Shown here: positions 1-8,589 of the stretch, piece after piece | How positions within the stretch are numbered: the stretch's first letter is position 1 | Layout: every line of letters starts with the position of its first letter | NCBI RefSeq assembly: GCF_028898845.1 | Contig: NZ_CP118574.1 | Location: forward strand, 6,607,001-6,671,000 | DNA from: Streptomyces sp. WZ-12 | GTDB taxonomy: Bacteria > Actinomycetota > Actinomycetes > Streptomycetales > Streptomycetaceae | Direction: 5' to 3' | DNA: 64,000 nt | Program-made: the position numbers and the translations under genes | Notes under the pieces: generated by a model | What the model was told of the DNA's origin: nothing | Database searches by the model: none | What the model saw: the letters and a program-made list of their open reading frames with translations, nothing else

Positions 1-1
1 G

Positions 2-1546
2 CGCGACAACCACCGCCTGATCGAGACCCTGGTGCGGCTGCGCGACATGGGCAACACCCTGATCGTGGTGGAGCACGACGAGGACACCATCAAGGTCGCC
101 GACTGGGTCGTCGACATCGGCCCCGGCGCCGGCGAGCACGGCGGCAAGGTCGTGCACAGCGGCCCGATGAAGCAGTTGCTGGCCAACAAGGACTCCCTCA
201 CCGGCCAGTACCTCGCCGGCAAGAAGGCCATCGCCACGCCGGACGTGCGCCGCCCCGCCGACCCGTCCCGCCAGTTGACGGTGCACGGCGCGAAGGAGAA
301 CAACCTCCGCGACATCGACGTCTCCTTCCCGCTCGGCGTGCTCTCGGCCGTCACCGGCGTCTCCGGCTCCGGCAAGTCGACGCTGGTCAACGACATCCTC
401 TACACCCACCTCGCCCGCGAGTTGAACGGTGCCAAGTCGGTCCCCGGCCGGCACACCCGGGTCGCCGGCGACGACCTCGTCGACAAGGTGGTGCACGTCG
501 ACCAGTCGCCGATCGGCCGCACCCCGCGGTCCAACCCGGCCACCTACACCGGCGTCTTCGACCACGTCCGCAAGCTCTTCGCGGAGACGATGGAGGCCAA
601 GGTCCGCGGCTATCTGCCCGGTCGCTTCTCCTTCAACGTCAAGGGCGGCCGCTGCGAGAACTGCTCCGGCGACGGCACCATCAAGATCGAGATGAACTTC
701 CTGCCGGACGTCTACGTCCCGTGCGAGGTCTGCCACGGCGCGCGGTACAACCGCGAGACGCTGGAGGTGCACTACAAGGGCAAGTCCATCGCCGAGGTGC
801 TGGACATGCCGATCGAGGAGGCGCTGAGCTTCTTCGAGGCGGTGCCCACCATCGCCCGCCACCTCAAGACGCTCAACGAGGTCGGCCTCGGCTACGTCCG
901 GCTCGGCCAGTCCGCGCCCACCCTCTCCGGCGGTGAGGCGCAGCGCGTCAAGCTGGCCAGCGAGCTCCAGAAGCGCTCCACCGGCAGCACCGTCTACGTC
1001 CTCGACGAGCCCACCACGGGCCTGCACTTCGAGGACATCAGCAAGCTGATCAAGGTGCTCTCCGGCCTGGTCGACAAGGGCAACACGGTGATCGTCATCG
1101 AGCACAACCTCGATGTGATCAAGACCGCGGACTGGGTCATCGACATGGGTCCCGAGGGCGGCAGCGGCGGCGGCATGGTCGTCGCCGAGGGCACCCCGGA
1201 GCAGGTGGCGGCGATCCCGGCCAGCCACACCGGCAAGTTCCTGCGGGACATCCTCGGCGACCGGGTCAGCGACGCCGGCCTGGTGGGCGGCGCGACCAAG
1301 GCGCCGGCCGCCCGGAAGGCCGCCGCCAAGAAGGCCACGAAGAAGGCCGTGGCCGCCGCGTCCGCCGGGACGCCGACCGTGACCGCCTCGACGGCGAAGA
1401 ACGGCACGGTGAAGAAGACCGCGGCGAAGAAGGCCACCGCGAAGACGGCGGCCAAGAAGACCGCGGCCACCTCCGCCGCCAAGAAGACCGCCGTCAAGAA
1501 GGCCCCGGCCAAGAAGGCGACGACGCGGGCCCGTCGGGCCTCCTGA
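2..1546 (+). CDS. uvrA: UvrA, excinuclease ABC subunit A (5' end outside window)
   Basis: This is the C-terminal half of the damage-recognition ATPase of nucleotide excision repair. It is open from the window edge ([20 protein letters not shown] is in frame upstream of the first possible start). It carries the end of ATPase I (IVVEHDED), the second Walker A ([10 protein letters not shown]), a zinc module ([10 protein letters not shown], later [10 protein letters not shown]), the ABC signature [12 protein letters not shown] and Walker B with [11 protein letters not shown]. After the canonical end (about [10 protein letters not shown]) there is a tail of some 80 residues of Lys/Ala repeats ([16 protein letters not shown] and similar) ending in TRARRAS, resembling histone H1-like DNA-binding tails. 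I recall such tails on streptomycete UvrA proteins; a DNA-tethering role is inference. A strong hairpin follows the stop. Confidence 0.97.
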   Translation, partial: RDNHRLIETLVRLRDMGNTLIVVEHDEDTIKVADWVVDIGPGAGEHGGKVVHSGPMKQLLANKDSLTGQYLAGKKAIATPDVRRPADPSRQLTVHGAKENNLRDIDVSFPLGVLSAVTGVSGSGKSTLVNDILYTHLARELNGAKSVPGRHTRVAGDDLVDKVVHVDQSPIGRTPRSNPATYTGVFDHVRKLFAETMEAKVRGYLPGRFSFNVKGGRCENCSGDGTIKIEMNFLPDVYVPCEVCHGARYNRETLEVHYKGKSIAEVLDMPIEEALSFFEAVPTIARHLKTLNEVGLGYVRLGQSAPTLSGGEAQRVKLASELQKRSTGSTVYVLDEPTTGLHFEDISKLIKVLSGLVDKGNTVIVIEHNLDVIKTADWVIDMGPEGGSGGGMVVAEGTPEQVAAIPASHTGKFLRDILGDRVSDAGLVGGATKAPAARKAAAKKATKKAVAAASAGTPTVTASTAKNGTVKKTAAKKATAKTAAKKTAATSAAKKTAVKKAPAKKATTRARRAS

Positions 1547-1579
1547 CAAGGGCGTCCGGCACACCGTCGCACCCACAGC

Positions 1580-1610
1580 GGGGCGGGGCTCCCTCCCGGA
1601 GCCCCGCCCC
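1580..1610. terminator. Bidirectional hairpin terminator between uvrA and the PfkB kinase gene
   Basis: Perfect 13-bp stem (GGGGCGGGGCTCC pairing with GGAGCCCCGCCCC) with a 5-nt loop, lying between two convergent stop codons. There is no long U tract, as is usual in streptomycetes. Confidence 0.7.
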
Positions 1611-1630
1611 CGCCGGTGCAACCGCCGCCC

Positions 1631-2593
1631 TCAGGCCGCCAGTTCGGCGGCGAACGGCGGCTCCGCGCCCGCGCGGGAGCAGGTGATCGCGGCCGCCCGG
1701 GCGGCGAAGCGGAGGATGTCCGCCCACTCCTCGCCGGTCAGCGCCGCGACCGCCGGATACGACAGCGCGTCATGGGCGTCCAGCCGGTGCAGCAGCGCCG
1801 CGTTGACGGTGTCGCCCGCGCCGATGGTGTCGACCACGGCGACCCGCTCACCGGGCACCGACACCTCGCCGCCGCCCCGGGTCAGCACCGTCAGCCCGTC
1901 GCCGCCGTGGGTGAGCACGATCGCCGCCGGCCCCGCCGCCAGCCACTCCCGGGCCGCCGCGAGCACCGCCGCCCGGTCGACGCCCGCCGCGGCCGGCGCC
2001 CCGGTCAGCCACAGCGCGTCCTCCTCGGAGAGCTTCAGCAACGCCAGATCCGGCAGCCAGGAGCGGAACCGCGCCCGGTAGGCGTCCGGATCGAGGATCA
2101 GCCCCGGGCGGATGTTGGGGTCGAGCGCGGTGAACACCCCGCGCCGGGCCTCCCGCCGCAGCAGCGCCTCGTAGGCGCCGGCGCCCGGCTGAAGCACCAG
2201 CGAGCAGGTGCCCAGGGAGAGCGCGCGCACCGCGTCCGGCAGCGCCGGGGGCAGGGTGAACAGCCGGTCGGCGGTGCCCTCCACGTAGAAGCCGTAACCG
2301 GCCGAGCCGTCCGGGCTGATGTCCGCCATCGCCAGCGTGGTCGGCTCCGGGCCGCGCTGCACCAGCGAGGTGTCCACCCCGCCGTCCCGCAGCCCGCGCA
2401 GCAGCGCCGCGCCGAAGGCGTCGGTCGAGACCCGGGAGCAGAACGCGGCCGGCGAGCCCAACCGCCCCAGTGCCACCGCGGTGTTGTACGGCCCGCCGCC
2501 GCGCCGCGGCAGCAGCGCCGGCAACGGGCCGTCGGGGGAGGGCTGTTGACTGGGGACGAGGTCGATCAGCGCCTCGCCGGCGACGACGATCAC
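1631..2593 (-). CDS. PfkB-family carbohydrate kinase (fructokinase-like)
   Basis: A 320-residue cytoplasmic sugar kinase that would phosphorylate a ketose, probably fructose or a relative, with ATP. Family signs are GEALIDLVPS at the N terminus, the substrate-loop GGGPYNTA (residues 32-39) and the C-terminal signature DTIGAGDT (255-262) with catalytic Asp261. The start is GTG, with AAAGGA about 11 nt upstream. It lies 91 nt downstream of the LacI regulator on the same strand and probably shares its transcript. With the divergent dehydrogenase and transporter it suggests uptake of a polyol, oxidation to a ketose and then phosphorylation. The exact substrate cannot be read from the sequence. 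Confidence 0.9.
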   Translation of the reverse strand: MIVVAGEALIDLVPSQQPSPDGPLPALLPRRGGGPYNTAVALGRLGSPAAFCSRVSTDAFGAALLRGLRDGGVDTSLVQRGPEPTTLAMADISPDGSAGYGFYVEGTADRLFTLPPALPDAVRALSLGTCSLVLQPGAGAYEALLRREARRGVFTALDPNIRPGLILDPDAYRARFRSWLPDLALLKLSEEDALWLTGAPAAAGVDRAAVLAAAREWLAAGPAAIVLTHGGDGLTVLTRGGGEVSVPGERVAVVDTIGAGDTVNAALLHRLDAHDALSYPAVAALTGEEWADILRFAARAAAITCSRAGAEPPFAAELAA

Positions 2594-2684
2594 GGATGCG
2601 GATCCTTTCCTACGGGCGGCCGGGGCCGGCCGGGACGTGGCGGGGGAGGGCGTACGGGCCCCGGGGCGGGGCCGGTTCGGGCCG

Positions 2685-3689
2685 TCAGCCGGAGGCGGGG
2701 CAGCCGCACGAGGTGCGGTGCACGAAGGTGCAGGGCAGCCGGACGGTGCGGGGCGGCCGGTCCGGCGCCTGAAGCCGCTCCAGCAACAGGCGCACCGCCG
2801 CCGCGCCCAACTCCCGGCTGGGCTGGGCGATCGCGGTCAGCCGCGGGGTGAACAGGTCCGCCCAGGAGAAGTCGTCGAAGCAGGCCAGCGCGATGTCCCG
2901 GGGGACCTCGCGGCCCAGGGCGCGCAGTGCCTGCAGCGCGCCGATGGTCATCGCGTTGTTGGCGGTGATGATCGCGGTGGGCGGCTCCGGCGCGGCGAGC
3001 AGGTGCCGAGTGGCGTCCTGGGCGCCCTCCGCCTCGGAGTTGCCGCCGGCCAGGAGCTCGGGCGCGAACGGCAGCCCGCGCTCGCGCAGCCCCGCGCGGT
3101 AGCCCTGGACCCGCTCGGTGGTGGTGCTGAGCCCGGGCAGCCCCGCCACCAGGCCGATCCGGGTGTGCCCCAAGTCGGCCAGATGGCCGACGAGTTGGCG
3201 CACCGGGTCGGTGCTCTCCGCGCACACCTGGTCGAAGTCGTCGCCGACCAGCCGGTCGAGGAAGACCGTCGGCACCCGACGCTTGGTCACGTAGTCGACC
3301 ATCTCGGCGGGTTCGGCGGACGGGGCGACGATCATGCCGTCCACCCGCCGCTCGTGCAGCAGTTGGACCACCTTGCGCTCGTGGCGCGGATCGTCGTGCG
3401 GATCGGCGATCAGCAGGCTGTACCCGGCCTCCAGGGCACCGGCCTCGACGCCCTGGAGGATCTCGGTGAAGTACGGGTTGCTGATCGCCGAGACCGCCAG
3501 GCCGATGGAGCGGGTGCGGGAGGTGACCAGCGAGCGGGCGAGGGTGTTGTGGGTGTAGCCGAGCTCCTCGATGGCGGCCAGCACCGCGGCCCGGGTGTCC
3601 GGGCGCACGGGGCGGGTGCCGTTCACCACGTGCGAGACCGTGGCGACCGAGACGCCCGCGCGCCGTGCCACATCCACCATCGTCGTCAT
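2685..3689 (-). CDS. LacI-family transcriptional repressor
   Basis: A 334-residue repressor with an N-terminal LacI helix-turn-helix (VDVARRAGVSVATVSHVV, about residues 5-22), hinge region and periplasmic-binding-protein-like sugar domain (GLAVSAISNPYF; DGMIVAPSAEPAEM). The start at 3689 (MTTMVDVARR) is chosen because GGGAGGAAAG lies just upstream; an extension to 3755 would add 22 residues unlike the family. It is divergent from the dehydrogenase/transporter pair and faces a near-perfect palindrome at 3802-3829 that should be its operator. It probably represses both divergent units and is released by the sugar or polyol imported here. The C terminus has a Cys-rich end (TSCGCPASG) of unknown meaning. 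Confidence 0.93.
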   Translation of the reverse strand: MTTMVDVARRAGVSVATVSHVVNGTRPVRPDTRAAVLAAIEELGYTHNTLARSLVTSRTRSIGLAVSAISNPYFTEILQGVEAGALEAGYSLLIADPHDDPRHERKVVQLLHERRVDGMIVAPSAEPAEMVDYVTKRRVPTVFLDRLVGDDFDQVCAESTDPVRQLVGHLADLGHTRIGLVAGLPGLSTTTERVQGYRAGLRERGLPFAPELLAGGNSEAEGAQDATRHLLAAPEPPTAIITANNAMTIGALQALRALGREVPRDIALACFDDFSWADLFTPRLTAIAQPSRELGAAAVRLLLERLQAPDRPPRTVRLPCTFVHRTSCGCPASG

Positions 3690-3778
3690 CCGGCTCTTTC
3701 CTCCCGACGCCCCGGCGCACCGTGCCCCGGCTTCCCGGGCGGGCGGTCCCGGCACCCGACCGTCCGCCGCAGTCCATC

Positions 3779-3851
3779 ACAGTACGTCCGTTGAAGACCA
3801 AACGTAAACGCTTGCGTAAGCGTTTACGTCCTGGCGGTTTTTCTGTAGTGT
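3779..3851. promoter_or_regulatory. LacI operator embedded in divergent promoters
   Basis: Positions 3802-3829 form an inverted repeat with perfect 12-bp arms, ACGTAAACGCTT and AAGCGTTTACGT, around GCGT. The right arm contains TTTACG (3823-3828), 17 bp before TAGTGT (3846-3851), a plausible promoter for the dehydrogenase gene. On the other strand the left arm contains TTTACG (3808-3803), 18 bp before TACTGT (3784-3779), a plausible promoter for the lacI-like gene. Both -35 elements therefore lie inside the operator, so one bound repressor could shut both directions. Confidence 0.8.
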
Positions 3852-3891
3852 CCCGGCCATCGAACCCGCACGACGTCGTGAGGAGGCGCCG

Positions 3892-4899
3892 ATGCGCGCT
3901 CTCGTGGTCACCGCACCGGGCCCCAGGGGCACCACCGCTGTCACCGAACTGCCCGACCCCCGCCCGGAGTCCGACGAGGTGGTCGTGCGCGTGACCTCCT
4001 GCGGGCTGTGCGGCACCGACCTGCACCTCCTCGACGGCGAGCTGCCGGTGGCCCGCTACCCCCTCGTCCCCGGGCACGAGTTGACCGGCGAGATCGTTGC
4101 GGTGGGCACCGCGGTGCGGGACCGGAAGGTCGGCGAGCGGGTCGCGGTCGACCCCAACATGCCGTGCGGCGCCTGCCATTACTGCCGAATAGGCCGCGGC
4201 AACCTCTGCGAGGACTACACCGCGATCGGCGTCACCCGGGCCGGCGGCTTCGCCGAACTCGTCGCCGTCCCGGCCCGCTGCGCCTACGTGGTGCCGGCGC
4301 ACCTCTCGGAGGCCGCCGCCGGGCTCGTCGAGCCGCTGTCCTGTGCGGTGCACGGCCTCAACCGGCTGCCCCGCCGCCCCGGCGAGCACTACCTGATCTA
4401 CGGGGCGGGCACCATGGGCCTGATGATGGCCGCGCTGGTGCGGACCGCGGGGGCCGCCTCGGTCTCGGTCGTGGACCTCAACGAGGAACGGCTGGCGTTC
4501 GCCCGCTCCTTCGGCGTGGACGCGGCGGTGACGGGCGCCGACGCCCTCGACCGAGTGCCCGGATTCGAGGTGGTGGTCGACGCGACCGGAGCGGTCGCGG
4601 CCATCGAGGACGGTTTGGGCCGGGTGCGCCGCGGCGGCACCTTCCTCCAGTTCGGGGTCGCGGACCCGGCCCGCGCGGCGTCGTTCTCGCCGTACCGCGT
4701 CTACAGCCAGGAGATCGACATCATCGGCTCGATGGCGGTGCACAACAGCTTCCAGCCCGCCATCGACCTGCTGGCCGCCGGGCTGGACCTGGACCCGCTG
4801 GTCTCCGACGTCTTCGGCCTGGGCGACTTCGACGTGGCGGTGGCCCGCTTCCGGGCCGGCACCGGCCGCAAGATCCACCTCGCCCCGCAGAAGGGCTGA
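3892..4899 (+). CDS. Zinc-dependent MDR dehydrogenase (polyol/alcohol dehydrogenase-like)
   Basis: A 335-residue medium-chain dehydrogenase/reductase. Catalytic-zinc ligands are visible as CGLCGTDLH (Cys37) and PGHE (His62-Glu63); the structural zinc lobe has Cys92, Cys95, Cys98 and Cys106 (CGACHYCRIGRGNLC). The NAD-binding glycine motif is YLIYGAGTMG. Sorbitol, threonine and related dehydrogenases share this layout. Context (LacI repressor, PfkB kinase, sugar symporter) favours oxidation of a sugar alcohol to a ketose, but this is inference. The start has GAGGAGG some 6-7 nt upstream. It is first gene of a two-gene operon and the transporter begins 5 nt after its stop. Confidence 0.92.
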   Translation: MRALVVTAPGPRGTTAVTELPDPRPESDEVVVRVTSCGLCGTDLHLLDGELPVARYPLVPGHELTGEIVAVGTAVRDRKVGERVAVDPNMPCGACHYCRIGRGNLCEDYTAIGVTRAGGFAELVAVPARCAYVVPAHLSEAAAGLVEPLSCAVHGLNRLPRRPGEHYLIYGAGTMGLMMAALVRTAGAASVSVVDLNEERLAFARSFGVDAAVTGADALDRVPGFEVVVDATGAVAAIEDGLGRVRRGGTFLQFGVADPARAASFSPYRVYSQEIDIIGSMAVHNSFQPAIDLLAAGLDLDPLVSDVFGLGDFDVAVARFRAGTGRKIHLAPQKG

Positions 4900-4904
4900 G
4901 CCCC

Positions 4905-6320
4905 GTGCCCGCATCCCTCAAGAACGCAGCGATCTGGGTCTTCGGCGCCCTCGGCGGCATCCTGTGGGGCTACGACACCGGGGTCATCTCCGGCGCCATG
5001 CTCTTCATCAAGCGCGACATCGCGCTCACCCCGCTCCTGGAGGGGCTGGTCGTCTCCGGCCTCCTCGTAGGAGCGATGGTCGGCGCCGGCCTGTCCGGGC
5101 GGCTCTCCGACTCCTGGGGGCGCCGCCGGCTGATCCTGGCCGCCTCCGGGGTCTTCATCCTCGGCACCCTCGGCGCGGCCTTCGCCACGGGGGCCGGCGC
5201 GCTGATCGCGTTCCGCTTCGTCATCGGTGTGGGCGTCGGCATCGCCTCCGTCGTCGTCCCGCTCTACCTCACCGAGCTCGCGCCCAAGCACCTGCGCGGC
5301 GGGCTGACGTCCCTGATGCAACTCCTGGTGACCGTCGGCATCTTCGTCGCCTACCTCACCGACTACGCGTTCGCCGACTCCGGGGCCTGGCGCTGGATGA
5401 TCGGCCTGGGCGTGGTGCCCGCCGCGGTGCTGGCGCTGGGCATCATCACCCAGCCGGAGAGCCCGCGTTGGCTGGTGGGCAAGGGGCGCACCGCGCAGGC
5501 CCGTACGGTGCTGACCCGGCTGCGCGGGGACGCCGCGGCGGCGGGCGAGGAGCTGGCCGAGATCGAGCGGACCGAGCGCGCAGAGCGGGCGACCGGCGAG
5601 GCGCTGACCCTGCGAGGGCTGCTGTCGCCGCGGCTTCGGCCGGTGTTCGTGGTCGGGATGCTGCTGGTGTTCTTCCAGAACTTCGTCGGCATCAACACGA
5701 TCATCTACTACGCGCCGACCCTGCTCACCGACATCGGCTTCGGCGCCAACGGGGCGATCCTCGCCAACGTCGGGATCGGCCTGCTCAACATGGTGATGAC
5801 GCTGCCGGCGATGCGGTTGATCGACCGCAGGGGCCGCAAGCCGCTGCTGCGGGCCGGGGCGCTGGGGATGTGCGCGGCGATGGTGGTGCTGGCCGTCACC
5901 AACCTCTCCGGGCTCGGCTACGGCGCGCTGCTGTCCACCCTCACCCTGCTCGGGATCGCGCTCTACATCGCCTCGTTCGCCGTCTCCTGGGGGCCGGTGC
6001 AGTGGGTGATGCTGCCGGAGCTGTTCCCGATGCGGATCCGGGCCGCCGCGGTCAGCCTGTGCGTGCTGTTCAATTGGCTCTTCAACATGGTCGTGGCGCT
6101 GCTCTTCCCGTCCCTGCTGCACGCCTGGGGCGCCGGGATCAACTTCCTGTTCTTCGCCGGGACGACGCTGCTGGCGTACCTCTTCGTCCAGCGGCTGTTG
6201 CCGGAGACCAAGGGCCGCAGCCTGGAGGAGATCGAGGCGGAGCTGCTGCGGGGTGGTGCGGACCGCCGCTCGGCGGCCCGGACCGCCCCGGTATCGTCGG
6301 AGGTCGACGCCGTCCACTGA
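4905..6320 (+). CDS. MFS sugar:proton symporter (sugar porter family)
   Basis: A 471-residue, 12-helix major facilitator of the sugar-porter family. Diagnostic motifs are GYDTGVISGAML in helix 1, GRLSDSWGRRR in loop 2-3, PESPRWLVGKG before the central loop, NTIIYYAP in helix 7 and PETKGRSLEEIE at the C terminus. It should import a hexose, pentose or polyol with a proton. The start is GTG, 5 nt after the dehydrogenase stop, so the two genes are co-transcribed from the LacI-controlled promoter. Specificity cannot be assigned; the neighbouring dehydrogenase suggests a sugar alcohol. Confidence 0.92.
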   Translation: MPASLKNAAIWVFGALGGILWGYDTGVISGAMLFIKRDIALTPLLEGLVVSGLLVGAMVGAGLSGRLSDSWGRRRLILAASGVFILGTLGAAFATGAGALIAFRFVIGVGVGIASVVVPLYLTELAPKHLRGGLTSLMQLLVTVGIFVAYLTDYAFADSGAWRWMIGLGVVPAAVLALGIITQPESPRWLVGKGRTAQARTVLTRLRGDAAAAGEELAEIERTERAERATGEALTLRGLLSPRLRPVFVVGMLLVFFQNFVGINTIIYYAPTLLTDIGFGANGAILANVGIGLLNMVMTLPAMRLIDRRGRKPLLRAGALGMCAAMVVLAVTNLSGLGYGALLSTLTLLGIALYIASFAVSWGPVQWVMLPELFPMRIRAAAVSLCVLFNWLFNMVVALLFPSLLHAWGAGINFLFFAGTTLLAYLFVQRLLPETKGRSLEEIEAELLRGGADRRSAARTAPVSSEVDAVH

Positions 6321-6334
6321 TCAGGAGTTGCCTC

Positions 6335-6748
6335 ATGAGCGCGTCCCCGGACCGCCGGACCATGTTGCGCGGGGCCGCGCTCGCGGGCCTCACCTGCTTC
6401 GGCGCCGCCGCCTGCGCCTCGGGGGCGCAGGGCTCGGTAGCCAAGCCGTCCTCGGACGCGCCGGTCGAGCTCGGCCCGGCCACGGACGTACCGGTCGGCG
6501 GCGCCAAGCTCTACGCCGCGCAGCGGCTGCTGGTCTCCCAGCCCACCCAGGGCGAGTTCACGTGCTTCAGCAGCGTCTGCACGCACATGGGCGGGGTCCT
6601 GAACAAGATCGAGAACGGGCAGGCCGTCTGCCCGCTGCACGGCAGCCACTTCCAGGTGGCCACCGGCAAGGTCGTCAAGGGCCCGGCGAGCGTCCCCTTG
6701 GAGACGGTCCCGATCAAGGTCAAGGGCGGCAAGCTGATCGCGGGTTGA
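6335..6748 (+). CDS. Exported Rieske [2Fe-2S] protein
   Basis: A small (137 aa) Rieske domain behind an export signal. Ligands are Cys82 and His84 (CTHMG) and Cys99 and His102 (CPLHGSHF). The N terminus has a twin-arginine-like stretch (DRRTMLRG) and a hydrophobic core ending GAAACAS, which could be a weak lipobox at Cys27, so a Tat-exported, possibly lipid-anchored electron carrier is likely. An AGGAG lies 8 nt before the ATG. It begins 14 nt after the transporter, but a link to sugar metabolism is not obvious. The electron partner is unknown. Confidence 0.88.
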   Translation: MSASPDRRTMLRGAALAGLTCFGAAACASGAQGSVAKPSSDAPVELGPATDVPVGGAKLYAAQRLLVSQPTQGEFTCFSSVCTHMGGVLNKIENGQAVCPLHGSHFQVATGKVVKGPASVPLETVPIKVKGGKLIAG

Positions 6749-6796
6749 CGGGCCCGGCGCCCGCCCGTCGGTGCGCCGACCGCGTCGCCGTCCCGT

Positions 6797-7756
6797 TCAC
6801 CCCCAGTCCCAGGTGATCCCCAGGATTCCCGGTCGCACCCCTTGCTCCACCATGTGCACCGCGTGGTGCCGGCCGCTCAGCGTCAGCTCCTGGCGGCCGC
6901 TGCGCGGGGCGCCGGCCGAGACCTGGGTGAAGCGCCGGCAACGCACCGGCAGCGCCGCCTCGTCGAACCGCACCTGGAGCACGTACTGGCCGCCGGCGAA
7001 GCTGAAGCCGCGCACGTACTCGGAGCTCGGGCCGCCGCTGCTGTCCTCGAAGGCGTAGCCGAAGACGTGGGTGTCGCCGGCCCGCAGCCGGGTGTCGAAG
7101 AGCAGCTCGGCGACGACCACGCCGTTCTCGGCGTCCCCGCGCACCCGTCCCAATCGGCAGTTCTCCGCGGTCCGCACCCGTACCCGGGAGGGATCGCAGC
7201 CGGGGTCGCCCCGGTGGATGGCGACATAGCGGTCCACGCCGTCCCGGTGGGCGCGCACCACCTGGAGGGACTCCCGTTCGCTCAGCTCGCGCCGGGGCCC
7301 GATCCGCACCCGCTCGTGGTGGCCGACGGTGTGCACCCCGCCGTCCGCCGGCGTCTCCAACTCGGCGAAGAGCTGCTGGAGGCAGTCGGCCGGCGCCACC
7401 AGGGAGCGGTACGAGCGGGCCGGCGGTCGCTCGCTCTCCGGGCGGGTGCCGCCGTCGGGCACCAGGAGCCGGTGCAGCGACCGGTCGGGCAGCCCGAGGA
7501 CGTCCTCCAGGGCGCGGACCGCGCGCAGCGACTCGGGGCGCTGCGGCCGTCGGGCGCCCTGCTGCCAGTAACTCAGGCTGGTGACACCGATGGTGATGCC
7601 GCGCTGGGCCAGCTTGTGCTGGACGCGGGTGAGCGCCAGGCCGCGCGCGGTGAGCGCGCTGCGCAGGGCGAGATGGAACGGTCCGGTCCGCAGCAATTGG
7701 GCCAACTCGGCCGGTACGGGAGGGTGCTGTGCGGTTTGGGGAGTGTTCTGTGCCAT
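6797..7756 (-). CDS. HTH (Xre-like) regulator with a large C-terminal domain
   Basis: A 319-residue protein. Residues about 28-85 (FHLALRSALTARGLALTRVQ, then ITIGVTSLSYWQQGARRP) look like an Xre/Cro-type helix-turn-helix that recognises DNA, with a following ALEDVLGLP helix. The remaining 230 residues (CRLGRVRGDAENGVVVAELL and similar) match nothing I recognise and may sense a ligand. The start at 7756 has GGAGG 8 nt upstream; a longer start at 7831 has no such support. It is divergent from the secreted cysteine protease gene, so it may control the protease pair. Confidence 0.75.
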   Translation of the reverse strand: MAQNTPQTAQHPPVPAELAQLLRTGPFHLALRSALTARGLALTRVQHKLAQRGITIGVTSLSYWQQGARRPQRPESLRAVRALEDVLGLPDRSLHRLLVPDGGTRPESERPPARSYRSLVAPADCLQQLFAELETPADGGVHTVGHHERVRIGPRRELSERESLQVVRAHRDGVDRYVAIHRGDPGCDPSRVRVRTAENCRLGRVRGDAENGVVVAELLFDTRLRAGDTHVFGYAFEDSSGGPSSEYVRGFSFAGGQYVLQVRFDEAALPVRCRRFTQVSAGAPRSGRQELTLSGRHHAVHMVEQGVRPGILGITWDWG

Positions 7757-7994
7757 TGCCTCAATCCTCCGGCGCGCGCGGTGAATGTTCACAACCGGGA
7801 TGCACGGCGCGCGCTCTCCCTGCTCGTTCACTGCAGGACGCCGGGCACCAGTCGTTCACATTCGGGCCCGCCCGTCCACACCCCCATGTCACCTCGCATT
7901 GAAGCGTGTTGACCTGCCTGCGACAACACCCGATGCTCCACAGCAGCATCCGGATGCGCTCCTCTCATCTCTCACCCCTCACGGGAGGAACGCC
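7757..7994. promoter_or_regulatory. Divergent intergenic region with three TTCAC boxes
   Basis: 238 bp between the HTH regulator and the cysteine protease. It holds GTGAATGTTCAC (7781-7792, inverted GTGAA/TTCAC) and two direct copies of CGTTCAC (7825-7831 and 7853-7859) 28 bp apart. These are candidate binding sites for the adjacent regulator. I could not fix a clear promoter. Confidence 0.35.
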
Positions 7995-8585
7995 ATGCTT
8001 CACTCTCTGTTCACCCGGCACCGGCGCCGCAGATGGCTGTCGGCCGCGGCGCTGGCCGCCGTGGCCCTCACCGGCCTGCCGAGCGCCGCCACCGCCGCCC
8101 CACTGGGCGCCAACCGCCTGAACATCACCATGCAGGCCCAGGAGAAGACCAATTGGTGCTGGGCCGGCTCCGGCAACACCATCGCCGCCTTCTACGGCCG
8201 CAAGTACAGCCAGAACCAGTTCTGCAACGCCGCGTTCAACCGCCAGCAGAACTCCACCTGCCCCAACAACCAGGCCACGCTGGGAAATGTGCAGAACGCG
8301 TTTGACTGGATGGGGATCAATCCTGGCTCGTATGTGACGGGTTGGCTCCGCTACTCCACCGTGCAGAACGAGATCAACGCCAAGCGTCCCATCGAGACCC
8401 GCATCCAATGGGCGTCCGGCGGCGGCCACATGCACGTCCTCTACGGCTACGACACCTCTCGCAACTGGGTGTACTGGGGCGACCCCTGGGCCACCAACAA
8501 CCGCTACAACTGGGGCGACTTCGACAACTACGTGAACGGCAGCTCCTTCTCCTGGACCCACTCCCTCTACCGGATAGGAGCCTGA
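7995..8585 (+). CDS. Secreted papain-like cysteine protease (C39/C70-like fold)
   Basis: A 196-residue protein with a Sec signal (RRRRWLSAAALAAVALTG, likely cleaved near ATA-AP, residues 34-35). The mature part shows a papain-type active site: Gln47 or Gln49, Cys55 in NWCWAGSG, His145 in GGGHMHVLYGYD and Asp163 in YWGDPW. The pattern resembles AvrRpt2/C70 and C39-like peptidases. Cys77 and Cys89 could form a disulfide outside the cell. GGGAGGA is 6 nt before the ATG. The next gene starts 4 nt after its stop. The substrate is unknown. It could be a house-keeping exoprotease or a toxin. Confidence 0.85.
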   Translation: MLHSLFTRHRRRRWLSAAALAAVALTGLPSAATAAPLGANRLNITMQAQEKTNWCWAGSGNTIAAFYGRKYSQNQFCNAAFNRQQNSTCPNNQATLGNVQNAFDWMGINPGSYVTGWLRYSTVQNEINAKRPIETRIQWASGGGHMHVLYGYDTSRNWVYWGDPWATNNRYNWGDFDNYVNGSSFSWTHSLYRIGA

Positions 8586-8589
8586 GGCC

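Noticed and set aside
2590..4914. Very long open frame (774 codons) on the minus strand
   Set aside because: It runs antisense to the dehydrogenase and out of frame through the LacI gene; composition is Arg/Gly/Pro/His-rich as expected of a shadow frame in GC-rich DNA.
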